Shown: positions 1 through 5,720 of the stretch, in pieces | Numbering within the stretch: position 1 is the stretch's first letter | Layout: each line of letters begins with the position of its first letter | Origin: Elusimicrobiota bacterium | GTDB lineage: Bacteria; Elusimicrobiota; Elusimicrobia; 2-02-FULL-39-32 | NCBI GenBank assembly: GCA_023249715.1 | Contig: JAHFCA010000040.1 | Span: 1-9,863 of the forward strand | Direction: 5' to 3' | DNA: 9,863 nt | Translations under genes and position numbers: made by a program | The notes under the pieces: model-generated | Database searches by the model: none | The model's input: the letters and a program-made list of their open reading frames with translations, nothing else | Told to the model about the DNA's origin: nothing

Positions 1-912
1 TACGAATCCATACGGCGCTGCTACCATCTTTCCTACAAAACCTATCTACTCCCCGTCCCCATGATGAATATATTAAACGGGGGCGCTCACGCCGATAATA
101 ATGTAGATCTGCAAGAATTTATGATTATGCCCGTCGGCGCAAAAAATTTCCAAGAAGCGTTACGATGGGGTACCGAGGTTTTTCATCAGCTTAAAGCTGT
201 TTTAAAAAAGAAAAATTTAAATACTGCTGTCGGAGATGAAGGGGGATTTGCGCCTAATTTAAAGTCAAACGAAGAAGCCTTAGAAGTTATTTTAGAAGCG
301 ATTAAAATAGCGGGTTATAAAGCGGGAAGCGAAGTAGCTATCGCTTTAGATGCGGCCGCTAGCGAATTTTATTCCAATGGAAAATATGAGTTAGAAGGAG
401 AATCGAAAGATCAAATTAAAGATGCGCCGTCGATGGTGAAGTTTTATGAAGCTTGGATTAACAACTATCCCATTGTGTCTATTGAAGATGGCGTGAGTGA
501 AAATGATTGGGAAGGTTGGAAAATTTTAACGGATACTCTAGGTAAAAAAACTCAATTAGTAGGCGATGACCTTTTCTGCACCAATACCGTCCGCTTATCT
601 GAGGGAATAAGAAAAGGAATTGCCAATTCTATTCTTATAAAATTAAATCAAATAGGAACGCTTACGGAAACCATAGAATCTATAACCATGGCGCAAAAAG
701 CTGGATATACTACAATCATTTCACATCGGTCCGGGGAAACAGAAGATACGTTTATCTCCGATTTAGCCGTAGCGACCAATTCCGGCCAAATAAAGACAGG
801 GTCGCTTTGTCGCTCCGAAAGAATTGCAAAATATAATCAACTCCTTCGCATCGAAGAACACTGTGGCGCAAAAGCGGAATTTTTAGGGAAACAAGTCTTA
901 ATCTCGGGATAA
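1..912 (+). CDS. eno: Enolase (phosphopyruvate hydratase), 5'-truncated by the window edge
   Basis: Enolase interconverts 2-phosphoglycerate and phosphoenolpyruvate in glycolysis, in the cytosol. The frame is open from base 1, so the first ATG at 61 is internal: it lies within the family motif LPVPMMNILNGGAHADNNVD. About 130-140 N-terminal residues are missing to the left. The catalytic parts present are intact: VGDEGGFAPN with the acid/base Glu (bases 238-240), metal-ligand regions ALDAAASEF, SIEDG and VGDDLF, the Lys loop ILIKLNQIGT, SHRSGETEDT, and GQIKTGSLCRSER with the second active-site Lys. The C-terminus is of normal length. The next gene is ftsB, 28 nt downstream, an eno-ftsB linkage known from proteobacteria. 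I see no terminator between them, so they are probably co-transcribed. The identification is certain; only the start is unknown. Confidence 0.98.
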   Translation, partial: YESIRRCYHLSYKTYLLPVPMMNILNGGAHADNNVDLQEFMIMPVGAKNFQEALRWGTEVFHQLKAVLKKKNLNTAVGDEGGFAPNLKSNEEALEVILEAIKIAGYKAGSEVAIALDAAASEFYSNGKYELEGESKDQIKDAPSMVKFYEAWINNYPIVSIEDGVSENDWEGWKILTDTLGKKTQLVGDDLFCTNTVRLSEGIRKGIANSILIKLNQIGTLTETIESITMAQKAGYTTIISHRSGETEDTFISDLAVATNSGQIKTGSLCRSERIAKYNQLLRIEEHCGAKAEFLGKQVLISG

Positions 913-940
913 ATTCCCACCGCATCTTACTAAAGCTAAA

Positions 941-1228
941 GTGCTCCTAAAAACACAAAAAATTTGGATTTTCTTCTCATGCGGTTTAATTTTATTATTT
1001 CTATCCAGCGAAGGTTTTAGAGGATATTGGAGTAAAAGAAGATATTACAAGAAATTAGTTCAAAACTTAGAAGAAGTTCGTAAAAGAAATAAAGAATTAG
1101 AAATTGAAATGGATCGTATTAAAAAAGATACTACTCTCTATGGAGATTATGCCCGTCGGGAATTAGGCCTTACTCCTCCCGGAGAAATTGAATACCGATT
1201 TGTAGAAAAAAACAGTACTACTCAATAA
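941..1228 (+). CDS. ftsB: Cell-division protein FtsB/DivIC-like (septum formation initiator)
   Basis: This is a 95-residue bitopic membrane protein of the FtsB/DivIC family. In known members it forms a coiled-coil complex with FtsL and FtsQ/DivIB and helps activate septal peptidoglycan synthesis. The sequence shows a short basic N-terminus, one hydrophobic segment at about residues 8-22, a charged heptad-like coiled coil at about 35-62, and the family's C-terminal signature at 70-87 (YARRELGLTPPGEIEYRF), which resembles the usual E-x-A-R-E-x-LG-x-x-x-PGEI-x-YRF. The start is GTG; no ATG precedes it in frame near by and no Shine-Dalgarno sequence is visible. It lies 28 nt after eno and 2 nt before the SemiSWEET gene, so a three-gene operon is likely. 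FtsB and DivIC cannot be separated by sequence alone; the eno linkage favours FtsB. Confidence 0.88.
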   Translation: MLLKTQKIWIFFSCGLILLFLSSEGFRGYWSKRRYYKKLVQNLEEVRKRNKELEIEMDRIKKDTTLYGDYARRELGLTPPGEIEYRFVEKNSTTQ

Positions 1229-1230
1229 CA

Positions 1231-1500
1231 ATGCACGCAGAATGGATAAGGATTTTAGGGATGATCGGAGCTATTACGCTACCTTTTTGGAATATTCCTC
1301 TGATATTAAAAATCTATAAACGAAAATCCTCAAAGGATATCAGCTTTGCCTGGGCTGCTGGTGTTTGGACCTGTATTCTATTGATGTTACCTTCTGTAAT
1401 GATTTCAAGCGACCGTATTTTTAAAACATTTGGAATGATTAACACCGCTTTCTTTACACTTGTTTTCTTTACCGTCCTAAAATTCCGGTCCCCTCATTAA
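1231..1500 (+). CDS. SemiSWEET/PQ-loop-like three-helix membrane protein
   Basis: This is an 89-residue integral membrane protein with three predicted helices at about residues 6-27, 39-58 and 64-85, the size and layout of bacterial SemiSWEETs, which work as dimers to move sugars. The segment NIPLILKIYKRKSSKDISF (21-39) is the PQ-loop signature: a Pro in helix 1, then a basic loop ending K-S-S-K-D-I-S. The classic Pro-Gln pair is absent, replaced by Asn-Ile-Pro. Helix 2 starts with AWAAGVWTCILLMLPS. The substrate cannot be inferred. The gene starts 2 nt after ftsB with no Shine-Dalgarno sequence, so it probably belongs to the eno-ftsB unit. Its last 24 bases overlap the 3' end of queG on the opposite strand. 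Family assignment is fairly sure; transport of sugar is inference. Confidence 0.75.
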   Translation: MHAEWIRILGMIGAITLPFWNIPLILKIYKRKSSKDISFAWAAGVWTCILLMLPSVMISSDRIFKTFGMINTAFFTLVFFTVLKFRSPH

Positions 1501-2541
1501 GCTTTCCAGGGCGTTCAATGCAGAAGCCCGAACTAATTCCTCTGGATCTTCTGTTGCGCATTGCTCCAAGACAGGAATAGCCTCTCTAAATTTTTGATTG
1601 GCGCTAACGATACACGCATTTCTTAAAAGACCGCCTCTTTTTGAGCGCAGAATTGGAGTTCCTGCAAATTTTTGTTTAAATTCTTTATCCTCCCGGATAG
1701 AAAGAACCTCTGACAAAGAAAGATACGGTCCACACCCATTTTCTGGTAAAAATTCCTTCCATTTTGTAGTTTTAGAAAGACCTATATAGGGACAAACTTC
1801 TTGGCAAATATCACAACCAAAAATCCAGTCTCCAATCCCAGAGCGCATTTCTAAAGGAATTTCCCCCTTGTTTTCAATCGTCCAATACGAAATACATTTA
1901 CGCGCATCTAATTTTCTAGGCATTACTAAAGCCCCTGTAGGGCATTGGACCATGCATTCTCTACAAGAACCACAATCATCTTTATAATAAGGGGACCTTT
2001 TCATTTCGTCACTTTCCAATTCTAAATTAGTAATAACTTCACTTAAAAAAATAAAAGACCCAAACTGTTTACTGATGATAACTGTATTTTTACCGACAAA
2101 ACCCAGTCCGCTTCTTCTTGCAAAAGATCGTTCTAAAAGGGGTCCGGAATCGACTAAGATCTTTGCTTGAAAGGAAGGTCCCACATACTCTCTAACTAAT
2201 TTTACCCACTCCTCTAAACGCTCTCTAATGACATCGTGATAATCTTTTCCCCACGCATATCGCGCTACTCTTCCATAACCATATTTAGGCTCCATTTTTT
2301 TAGAGCCGCTAAAAAAATTTACAGCAAAGGTTATTATACTCCTCGCATCGGGAAGCAAGTCTTGGGCGACCCAACGCCGAGGAGTATCTCTTACCATATA
2401 CTGCAAATTACCCGCAAACCCTAAATTACGCCAATTTAAATACCGTTCTTTCTCATTTGGATCCGGGAGAACAGAGCTAACAGCAACCCTATCAAAACCT
2501 AATTGGAGAGCGATATTCTTTAGACTTTGAGTATAACCCAT
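1477..2541 (-). CDS. queG: Epoxyqueuosine reductase QueG
   Basis: QueG catalyses the last step of queuosine synthesis, reducing epoxyqueuosine to queuosine in the tRNA wobble position, using cobalamin and two 4Fe-4S clusters in the cytosol. The 354-residue protein has the DUF1730-type N-terminal domain and the active-site block ILVDSGPLLERSFARRSGLG followed by FVGKNT, with candidate catalytic Asp131. The first ferredoxin-like motif is C190-x2-C193-x2-C196-x3-C200-P and the second C243-x2-C246-x3-C250-P, with C216 in KCISYW as the likely extra ligand. A HEAT-like helical tail fills about residues 300-345. Length is normal for the family. It is divergent from queE, 45 bp apart, and converges with the SemiSWEET gene. 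No Shine-Dalgarno sequence precedes the ATG; a TATAAT box lies 9 bp upstream of it. Confidence 0.96.
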   Translation of the reverse strand: MGYTQSLKNIALQLGFDRVAVSSVLPDPNEKERYLNWRNLGFAGNLQYMVRDTPRRWVAQDLLPDARSIITFAVNFFSGSKKMEPKYGYGRVARYAWGKDYHDVIRERLEEWVKLVREYVGPSFQAKILVDSGPLLERSFARRSGLGFVGKNTVIISKQFGSFIFLSEVITNLELESDEMKRSPYYKDDCGSCRECMVQCPTGALVMPRKLDARKCISYWTIENKGEIPLEMRSGIGDWIFGCDICQEVCPYIGLSKTTKWKEFLPENGCGPYLSLSEVLSIREDKEFKQKFAGTPILRSKRGGLLRNACIVSANQKFREAIPVLEQCATEDPEELVRASALNALESLMRGPEF

Positions 2542-2544
2542 AAG

Positions 2545-2556
2545 AAAATGATTATA
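2545..2556 (-). promoter_or_regulatory. queG: Possible queG promoter (-10 box, near-leaderless start)
   Basis: On the minus strand the queG-queE gap contains a perfect TATAAT (bases 2556 down to 2551), preceded by TAG. Transcription would be expected to start about 6-7 nt further on, near 2544-2545, only 3-4 nt before the queG ATG at 2541. No good -35 is seen at 16-18 bp; the nearest candidate, TTTACA (2576 down to 2571), leaves only a 14-bp spacer. On the plus strand the same bases give TATACT (2553-2558), which could serve queE. Being a single AT-rich match, this is suggestive only. Confidence 0.4.
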
Positions 2557-2586
2557 CTACTTCCAAATTTTGTAAAATCTTAATTT

Positions 2587-3225
2587 ATGCAGTTAATCGA
2601 GCATTACCTCTCATTACAAGGGGAAGGACTTCACTCCGGCAAACCGACTTATTTTGTGCGTTTTGCCAGGTGCAATTTGCGTTGTCAATGGTGCGATACC
2701 TCCTATTCTTTTGGAAAGGGCACCCTCGTGTCTTTTAATACGGTTACTTCTAAAATCAAGGAAAGCCGAGCAAAATTTGTTTGTCTAACAGGCGGAGAAC
2801 CTCTGCTCCATACCGAAGATTGCATCCAACTTATGCGCCATGCCCCCCAACTGCACTTTGATATTGAAACAGGAGGCTCTCTGGATATCCAGCCTTTCCA
2901 AGTTAAAAATAGTTCTATTATCATGGACTGGAAATTGGAACATAGCGGAATGAACCATAAAATGAAACAAGATAATCTTTTATATTTGAGGCCGGAACAA
3001 GATTTATTGAAGTTTGTTACAGATGGATCTTCCGTGGAAAAAAGTGAAATTTTACAGATTATTGAAAAAACTAAAAATAGGGGATTTCAAATTTCTATTC
3101 AACCCGTTTTTGGGTGTGAAATTCAACCTATTGCAGATTGGTTACTGTCTCTTAAGAACCCTTGTTTACAATTTAACCTTCAACTGCACAAATTAATTTG
3201 GGCCGCACATCCTGTAGGCATTTAA
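2587..3225 (+). CDS. queE: 7-carboxy-7-deazaguanine synthase QueE (radical SAM)
   Basis: QueE is a radical S-adenosylmethionine enzyme that converts 6-carboxy-5,6,7,8-tetrahydropterin to 7-carboxy-7-deazaguanine, the committed ring-contraction step toward preQ0 and queuosine. The 212-residue protein begins with the family motif YLSLQGEGLHSGKPTYFVRF, followed by the cluster motif C29-x3-C33-x2-C36-DT that binds the 4Fe-4S cluster, with Thr38 at the usual magnesium position. TGGEP (68-72) is the SAM-binding glycine motif. IETGGSLDI, KFVTDGSS and the C-terminal LQLHKLIWAAH complete the family pattern. Length is close to other QueE proteins (about 210-245). It is divergent from queG and is followed 3 nt later by the PASTA gene. 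No Shine-Dalgarno sequence precedes the ATG. No queC, queD or queF is in the window. Confidence 0.95.
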   Translation: MQLIEHYLSLQGEGLHSGKPTYFVRFARCNLRCQWCDTSYSFGKGTLVSFNTVTSKIKESRAKFVCLTGGEPLLHTEDCIQLMRHAPQLHFDIETGGSLDIQPFQVKNSSIIMDWKLEHSGMNHKMKQDNLLYLRPEQDLLKFVTDGSSVEKSEILQIIEKTKNRGFQISIQPVFGCEIQPIADWLLSLKNPCLQFNLQLHKLIWAAHPVGI

Positions 3226-3228
3226 ATT

Positions 3229-3993
3229 ATGAAAAACTCTGCCCATTATGTATCGAGTAAAATCAGAGAAAAATTAGAGAAAATAGCTCTTATACTTATG
3301 CTTTTAGTCCTCGTAGCAGGAGCGGGAAATTGGGCCATAAAAGGGTTCGTTCATTCTCTAAAAGAAGTCCTCGTACCAGAACTAACAGGAAGAACAATAG
3401 CAGAGGCTTTAAAAATTGTTTCTGAAAAAAATCTAGGATTAAAGCAAGAGGGGTCCGAATTCAATGAAACTATTCCTGTGGGAACTATCACCCGCCAAAA
3501 ACCAGAAGGAGGTCTTATTGTCCGAGAAGGCAAGATGATCCGAGTGATTGTATCTCAAGGAGGAGAATTAATCCATGTTCCAGACCTTTCTGGGTTATCT
3601 TTACGATCTGCAGAAATCGCTTTAAGGAGTCGTTTTTTAACGTTAGGAGAAATAACAGAACAACCTTCCTTACGATTTGATAAGAATAGAGTCCTGTCTC
3701 AAGATCCGCTTCCCGAAACCCAAGTTGAAAAAAATAGTATTGTTCACATTGTTCTATCCGAAGGAAAGCCTCCAGAAGGAACTCTACTGATGCCAGATTT
3801 TATTGGAAAAAATAGTGAAGAGGTTGAAAAATGGGAAAAAGAAGTAAAGATATCCGTAGAAAAATCGGGGGACCCTAAAGGCATTGTAACGGAACAAGAC
3901 CCTTTACCCGACGTGCAGATTTCTCAAAATAGTAAAGTAAAAATCGTACTCTCTAACAAGAATGATACTGACACTAAAAGGAACAGTTTATGA
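3229..3993 (+). CDS. Membrane-anchored protein with three PASTA domains, no kinase domain
   Basis: This 254-residue protein has a short basic cytosolic N-terminus, one transmembrane helix at about 18-38, then three tandem PASTA repeats at about 48-112, 115-180 and 186-245, each opening with a V/M-P-D/E-L/F-x-G-type motif (VPELTGRT, VPDLSGLS, MPDFIGKN) and containing a QxP or QDPLP turn before a V-x-I/V-V-x-S strand. PASTA repeats bind peptidoglycan fragments or beta-lactams in PknB/PrkC kinases and some penicillin-binding proteins. Here there is neither a kinase nor a transpeptidase domain, so it is probably an extracytoplasmic wall sensor, scaffold or division protein. It starts 3 nt after queE and overlaps rpe by 4 nt. 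PASTA genes next to rpe recall the prkC-rsgA-rpe cluster of Firmicutes. The function is not established. Confidence 0.85.
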   Translation: MKNSAHYVSSKIREKLEKIALILMLLVLVAGAGNWAIKGFVHSLKEVLVPELTGRTIAEALKIVSEKNLGLKQEGSEFNETIPVGTITRQKPEGGLIVREGKMIRVIVSQGGELIHVPDLSGLSLRSAEIALRSRFLTLGEITEQPSLRFDKNRVLSQDPLPETQVEKNSIVHIVLSEGKPPEGTLLMPDFIGKNSEEVEKWEKEVKISVEKSGDPKGIVTEQDPLPDVQISQNSKVKIVLSNKNDTDTKRNSL

Positions 3994-4685
3994 AATTAAA
4001 TAATAAAGTATTGATTGCTCCCTCTATTCTTTCTGCCGATTTTACCCACTTAGCTCAAGAAATTAAAAGTATAGAAAAAGCAAATGCCGATTGGCTCCAT
4101 ATTGATGTTATGGATGGTCATTTTGTTCCTAATTTAACCGTTGGACCTGTGGTTCTCCGCTGGATTCGAAAAACAACTTCCCTCTTTTTAGATGTGCATC
4201 TTATGATCGAAGAACCTTCCCGATATGTTGAGCAGTTTAAAGAAGCTGGGGCCGATAGCATCACATTTCATAGAGAAGCGGTTTCATCGCCAGAAAAACT
4301 TATCCATCAGATTAAAAAACTCAAATCTAAAGTTGGAATCTCTATCCGACCAAAAACAAACTTATCCACTATTTATTCTTATCTTCACTTAGTAGACCAT
4401 GTATTAATTATGACCGTGGAGCCAGGGTTTGGCGGACAAAAGTTTATTCCAGAAATGCTGGACAAAGTAAGAACCTTAAATAAAGTGCTAAAAGATAAAA
4501 ATCTTCCTTGTAAAATTGAAGTGGATGGAGGCATTAATGCTCTTACAGCCCCGCTCACTGTAAAAGAAGGCGCCACGATACTCGTTGCGGGAAATTCTAT
4601 TTTTAAAGAGAAGAACAGATCTTTAGCCATTCAAAAAATCCGCTCTTCAACCCAAAATTTGGGTTCAATTGACAATTTAAGTTAA
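3990..4685 (+). CDS. rpe: Ribulose-phosphate 3-epimerase
   Basis: Rpe interconverts ribulose 5-phosphate and xylulose 5-phosphate in the pentose phosphate pathway. The 231-residue TIM-barrel protein shows IAPSILSADF near the N-terminus, the catalytic and metal residues H37 and D39 (WLHIDVMDGHFVPN), H70 (DVHLM) and D179 (EVDGGIN), and the phosphate-binding loops MTVEPGFGGQ and VAGNSIF. Strand 5 reads GISIRP where most relatives have G-x-A-L-N-P, and the phosphate loop has Glu144 where many bacteria have Asn, as in eukaryotic enzymes. The ATG overlaps the stop of the PASTA gene and is preceded by AAAAGGA, one of the few Shine-Dalgarno-like sequences in the window. About the last dozen residues look non-conserved, and their DNA carries a palindrome and the likely rpsP promoter. 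Confidence 0.97.
   Translation: MKLNNKVLIAPSILSADFTHLAQEIKSIEKANADWLHIDVMDGHFVPNLTVGPVVLRWIRKTTSLFLDVHLMIEEPSRYVEQFKEAGADSITFHREAVSSPEKLIHQIKKLKSKVGISIRPKTNLSTIYSYLHLVDHVLIMTVEPGFGGQKFIPEMLDKVRTLNKVLKDKNLPCKIEVDGGINALTAPLTVKEGATILVAGNSIFKEKNRSLAIQKIRSSTQNLGSIDNLS
4646..4668. repeat. 23-bp near-perfect palindrome, candidate operator upstream of rpsP
   Basis: The arms TTCAACCCAAA and TTTGGGTTCAA flank a single central A and match over 10 of 11 positions (one C/C mismatch). The inner 8-bp arms, AACCCAAA and TTTGGGTT, are perfect. The element lies in the last codons of rpe and ends exactly one base before a consensus TTGACA at 4669. No U-tract follows, so it does not look like an intrinsic terminator; a protein-binding dyad is more likely. 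Function is inferred. Confidence 0.5.
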
Positions 4686-4698
4686 AATAAGCTAAGAT
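4669..4698 (+). promoter_or_regulatory. rpsP: Likely sigma-70-type promoter of the rpsP-trmD-rplS operon
   Basis: A consensus TTGACA (-35, 4669-4674) is followed after 18 bp by TAAGAT (-10, 4693-4698, 4 of 6 matches). The predicted start near 4705 gives a leader of about 44 nt before the rpsP ATG at 4749. The -35 lies within the last codons of rpe and the -10 just after its stop. Location in front of a ribosomal protein operon, after the widest gap in the plus-strand run from queE to msrA (63 nt), supports it. Confidence 0.6.
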
Positions 4699-4717
4699 TA
4701 TTAGCTCGTCTGAGCTA
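4690..4717 (+). promoter_or_regulatory. Overlapping alternative hairpins in the rpsP leader
   Basis: AGCTAA (4690-4695) can pair with TTAGCT (4701-4706) over a 5-nt loop, while TAGCTC (4702-4707) can pair with GAGCTA (4712-4717) over the 4-nt loop GTCT. The middle strand is shared, so the two stems exclude each other. If transcription starts near 4705 only part of the second stem would be in the RNA; with read-through from rpe both are possible. It could be an RNA switch, a DNA operator or chance. Confidence 0.35.
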
Positions 4718-4748
4718 GGCGAAACTATTCTAGAAATGAGATAAATAT

Positions 4749-5015
4749 ATGTCAGTAAGATTAAGATTAAAAAGAGTTGGAATGACTAAACAACCGGCTT
4801 ATCGTTTGGTAGCCGTAGATCGCAGAAAAGCCCGGGACGGAGCAGAATTGGAAGTCTTAGGCCATTATGATCCTAGAAATAAAGAGAATGCCATTCATAT
4901 TAATCCAGAGAGACTCCAATATTGGCTCTCCTGCGGGGCCCAGCCTTCCGAAACCGTTAAGTCTCTATTAGCTAAAATAAAACCAAATCCGAATTTAGAA
5001 AAAAAGAAAAACTAA
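4749..5015 (+). CDS. rpsP: 30S ribosomal protein S16
   Basis: S16 is a small-subunit protein that binds 16S rRNA early in assembly. The 88-residue protein carries the family pattern throughout: VRLRLKRVGMTKQPAYRLV at the N-terminus, VDRRKARDGAELEVLGHYDP, and NPERLQYWLSCGAQPSETVKSLL, ending in a short Lys-rich tail. Length is normal. It heads the ribosomal operon behind a probable promoter at 4669-4698. In most bacteria a KH-domain gene and rimM lie between rpsP and trmD; here trmD follows after only 10 nt. The sequence before the ATG has no clear Shine-Dalgarno motif, only the weak ATGAG about 8 nt upstream, unusual for a highly expressed ribosomal gene. Confidence 0.97.
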   Translation: MSVRLRLKRVGMTKQPAYRLVAVDRRKARDGAELEVLGHYDPRNKENAIHINPERLQYWLSCGAQPSETVKSLLAKIKPNPNLEKKKN

Positions 5016-5025
5016 GCTGCGCATC

Positions 5026-5715
5026 ATGAGCTCATTAAAGATTGATATTTTGACTCTATTCCCCAATATGTTTTCCGGGCCTTTTGAAGAATCCTTGCTA
5101 AAAAAAGCCCAGAAGGCAAAGCGTATTGATATTCAAATCCACGATTTAAGAAAATTTAGCCGGGAAAAGCACCATAAGGTAGATGACACATTATTCGGCG
5201 GAGGGCCCGGGATGCTTTTAAAAGCCGAACCGTTAGTAGAAGCGATTGAATATCTCTCTAAAAAAGAAGGCGAAAAACCATGGGTTATCTATCTTTCTCC
5301 TCAAGGGAAAACTTTAAAACAATCGAAGGCTTTAGAACTTTCTCAAAAAAAACATCTCCTACTCGTATGCGGTCACTATGAGGGAATCGATGAGAGGGTT
5401 ATGGATTGGATTGATGAAGAAATTTCTATCGGAGATTTTGTGTTGACAGGAGGCGAATTCCCTGCTATGGTTTTAGTGGATGCTGTTTGCCGTCTTGTCC
5501 CTGGAGTAGTAAAAGAATGGGAATCCATTATTAACGATTCTTTCTTTTCTAGCAAACTCGATTATGCCCAATATACCCGACCTGCGGATTTTAAGGGAAA
5601 AAAAGTTCCAGAGGTTCTCCTCTCTGGGAACCACAAAGAAATTAAAAATTGGAGGGAGACAAACGCTTTAAACCGTACTCTTAAAAAAAGACCGGAGTTA
5701 GCCAACGTCTCTTAA
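5026..5715 (+). CDS. trmD: tRNA (guanine-37-N1)-methyltransferase TrmD
   Basis: TrmD methylates G37 next to the anticodon of tRNAs for Leu, Pro and Arg, using S-adenosylmethionine, and prevents +1 frameshifting. The 229-residue protein has the SPOUT trefoil-knot signature: ILTLFPNMF at the start, DDTLFGGGPGM (53-63), YLSPQGK (89-95), CGHYEGIDER (115-124) and SIGDFVLTGGE (134-144), which form the SAM pocket. The catalytic Asp is D171 in INDSF, followed by LDYAQYTRPADF, which contacts tRNA. Length is normal (about 230-250). It sits between rpsP (10 nt) and rplS (5 nt) and is surely in one transcript with them. No Shine-Dalgarno sequence is seen before the ATG; translational coupling to rpsP is plausible. 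Confidence 0.97.
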   Translation: MSSLKIDILTLFPNMFSGPFEESLLKKAQKAKRIDIQIHDLRKFSREKHHKVDDTLFGGGPGMLLKAEPLVEAIEYLSKKEGEKPWVIYLSPQGKTLKQSKALELSQKKHLLLVCGHYEGIDERVMDWIDEEISIGDFVLTGGEFPAMVLVDAVCRLVPGVVKEWESIINDSFFSSKLDYAQYTRPADFKGKKVPEVLLSGNHKEIKNWRETNALNRTLKKRPELANVS

Positions 5716-5720
5716 CTTTT

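Noticed and set aside
61..912. ATG at 61 as the real start of enolase
   Set aside because: The ATG lies inside a conserved enolase motif and the frame is open upstream to base 1, so the gene is cut by the window edge.
903..940. Terminator between eno and ftsB (GGGA-TAAAT-TCCC)
   Set aside because: The stem is only 4 bp and no T-tract follows; eno and ftsB are probably co-transcribed.
2542..2586. preQ1 riboswitch between queG and queE
   Set aside because: The gap is only 45 bp and AT-rich, with a weak ATTTT-GT-AAAAT dyad; I see no C-rich loop and A-rich tail arrangement expected of preQ1-I.
3552..3622. AAGGAGGAG followed by an ATG at about 3575 inside the PASTA gene
   Set aside because: The ATG is out of frame and opens only a reading frame of about 16 codons.
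4385..4630. Antisense open reading frame of 81 codons across rpe, and similar ones across comM, queE and the PASTA gene
   Set aside because: They are shadows of strongly conserved genes, with no protein family features or start signals.
5443..5453. TTGACA followed by AGGAGG inside trmD as a promoter or ribosome binding site
   Set aside because: These bases encode the conserved Leu-Thr-Gly-Gly-Glu motif of TrmD, and no matching -10 or start codon follows.
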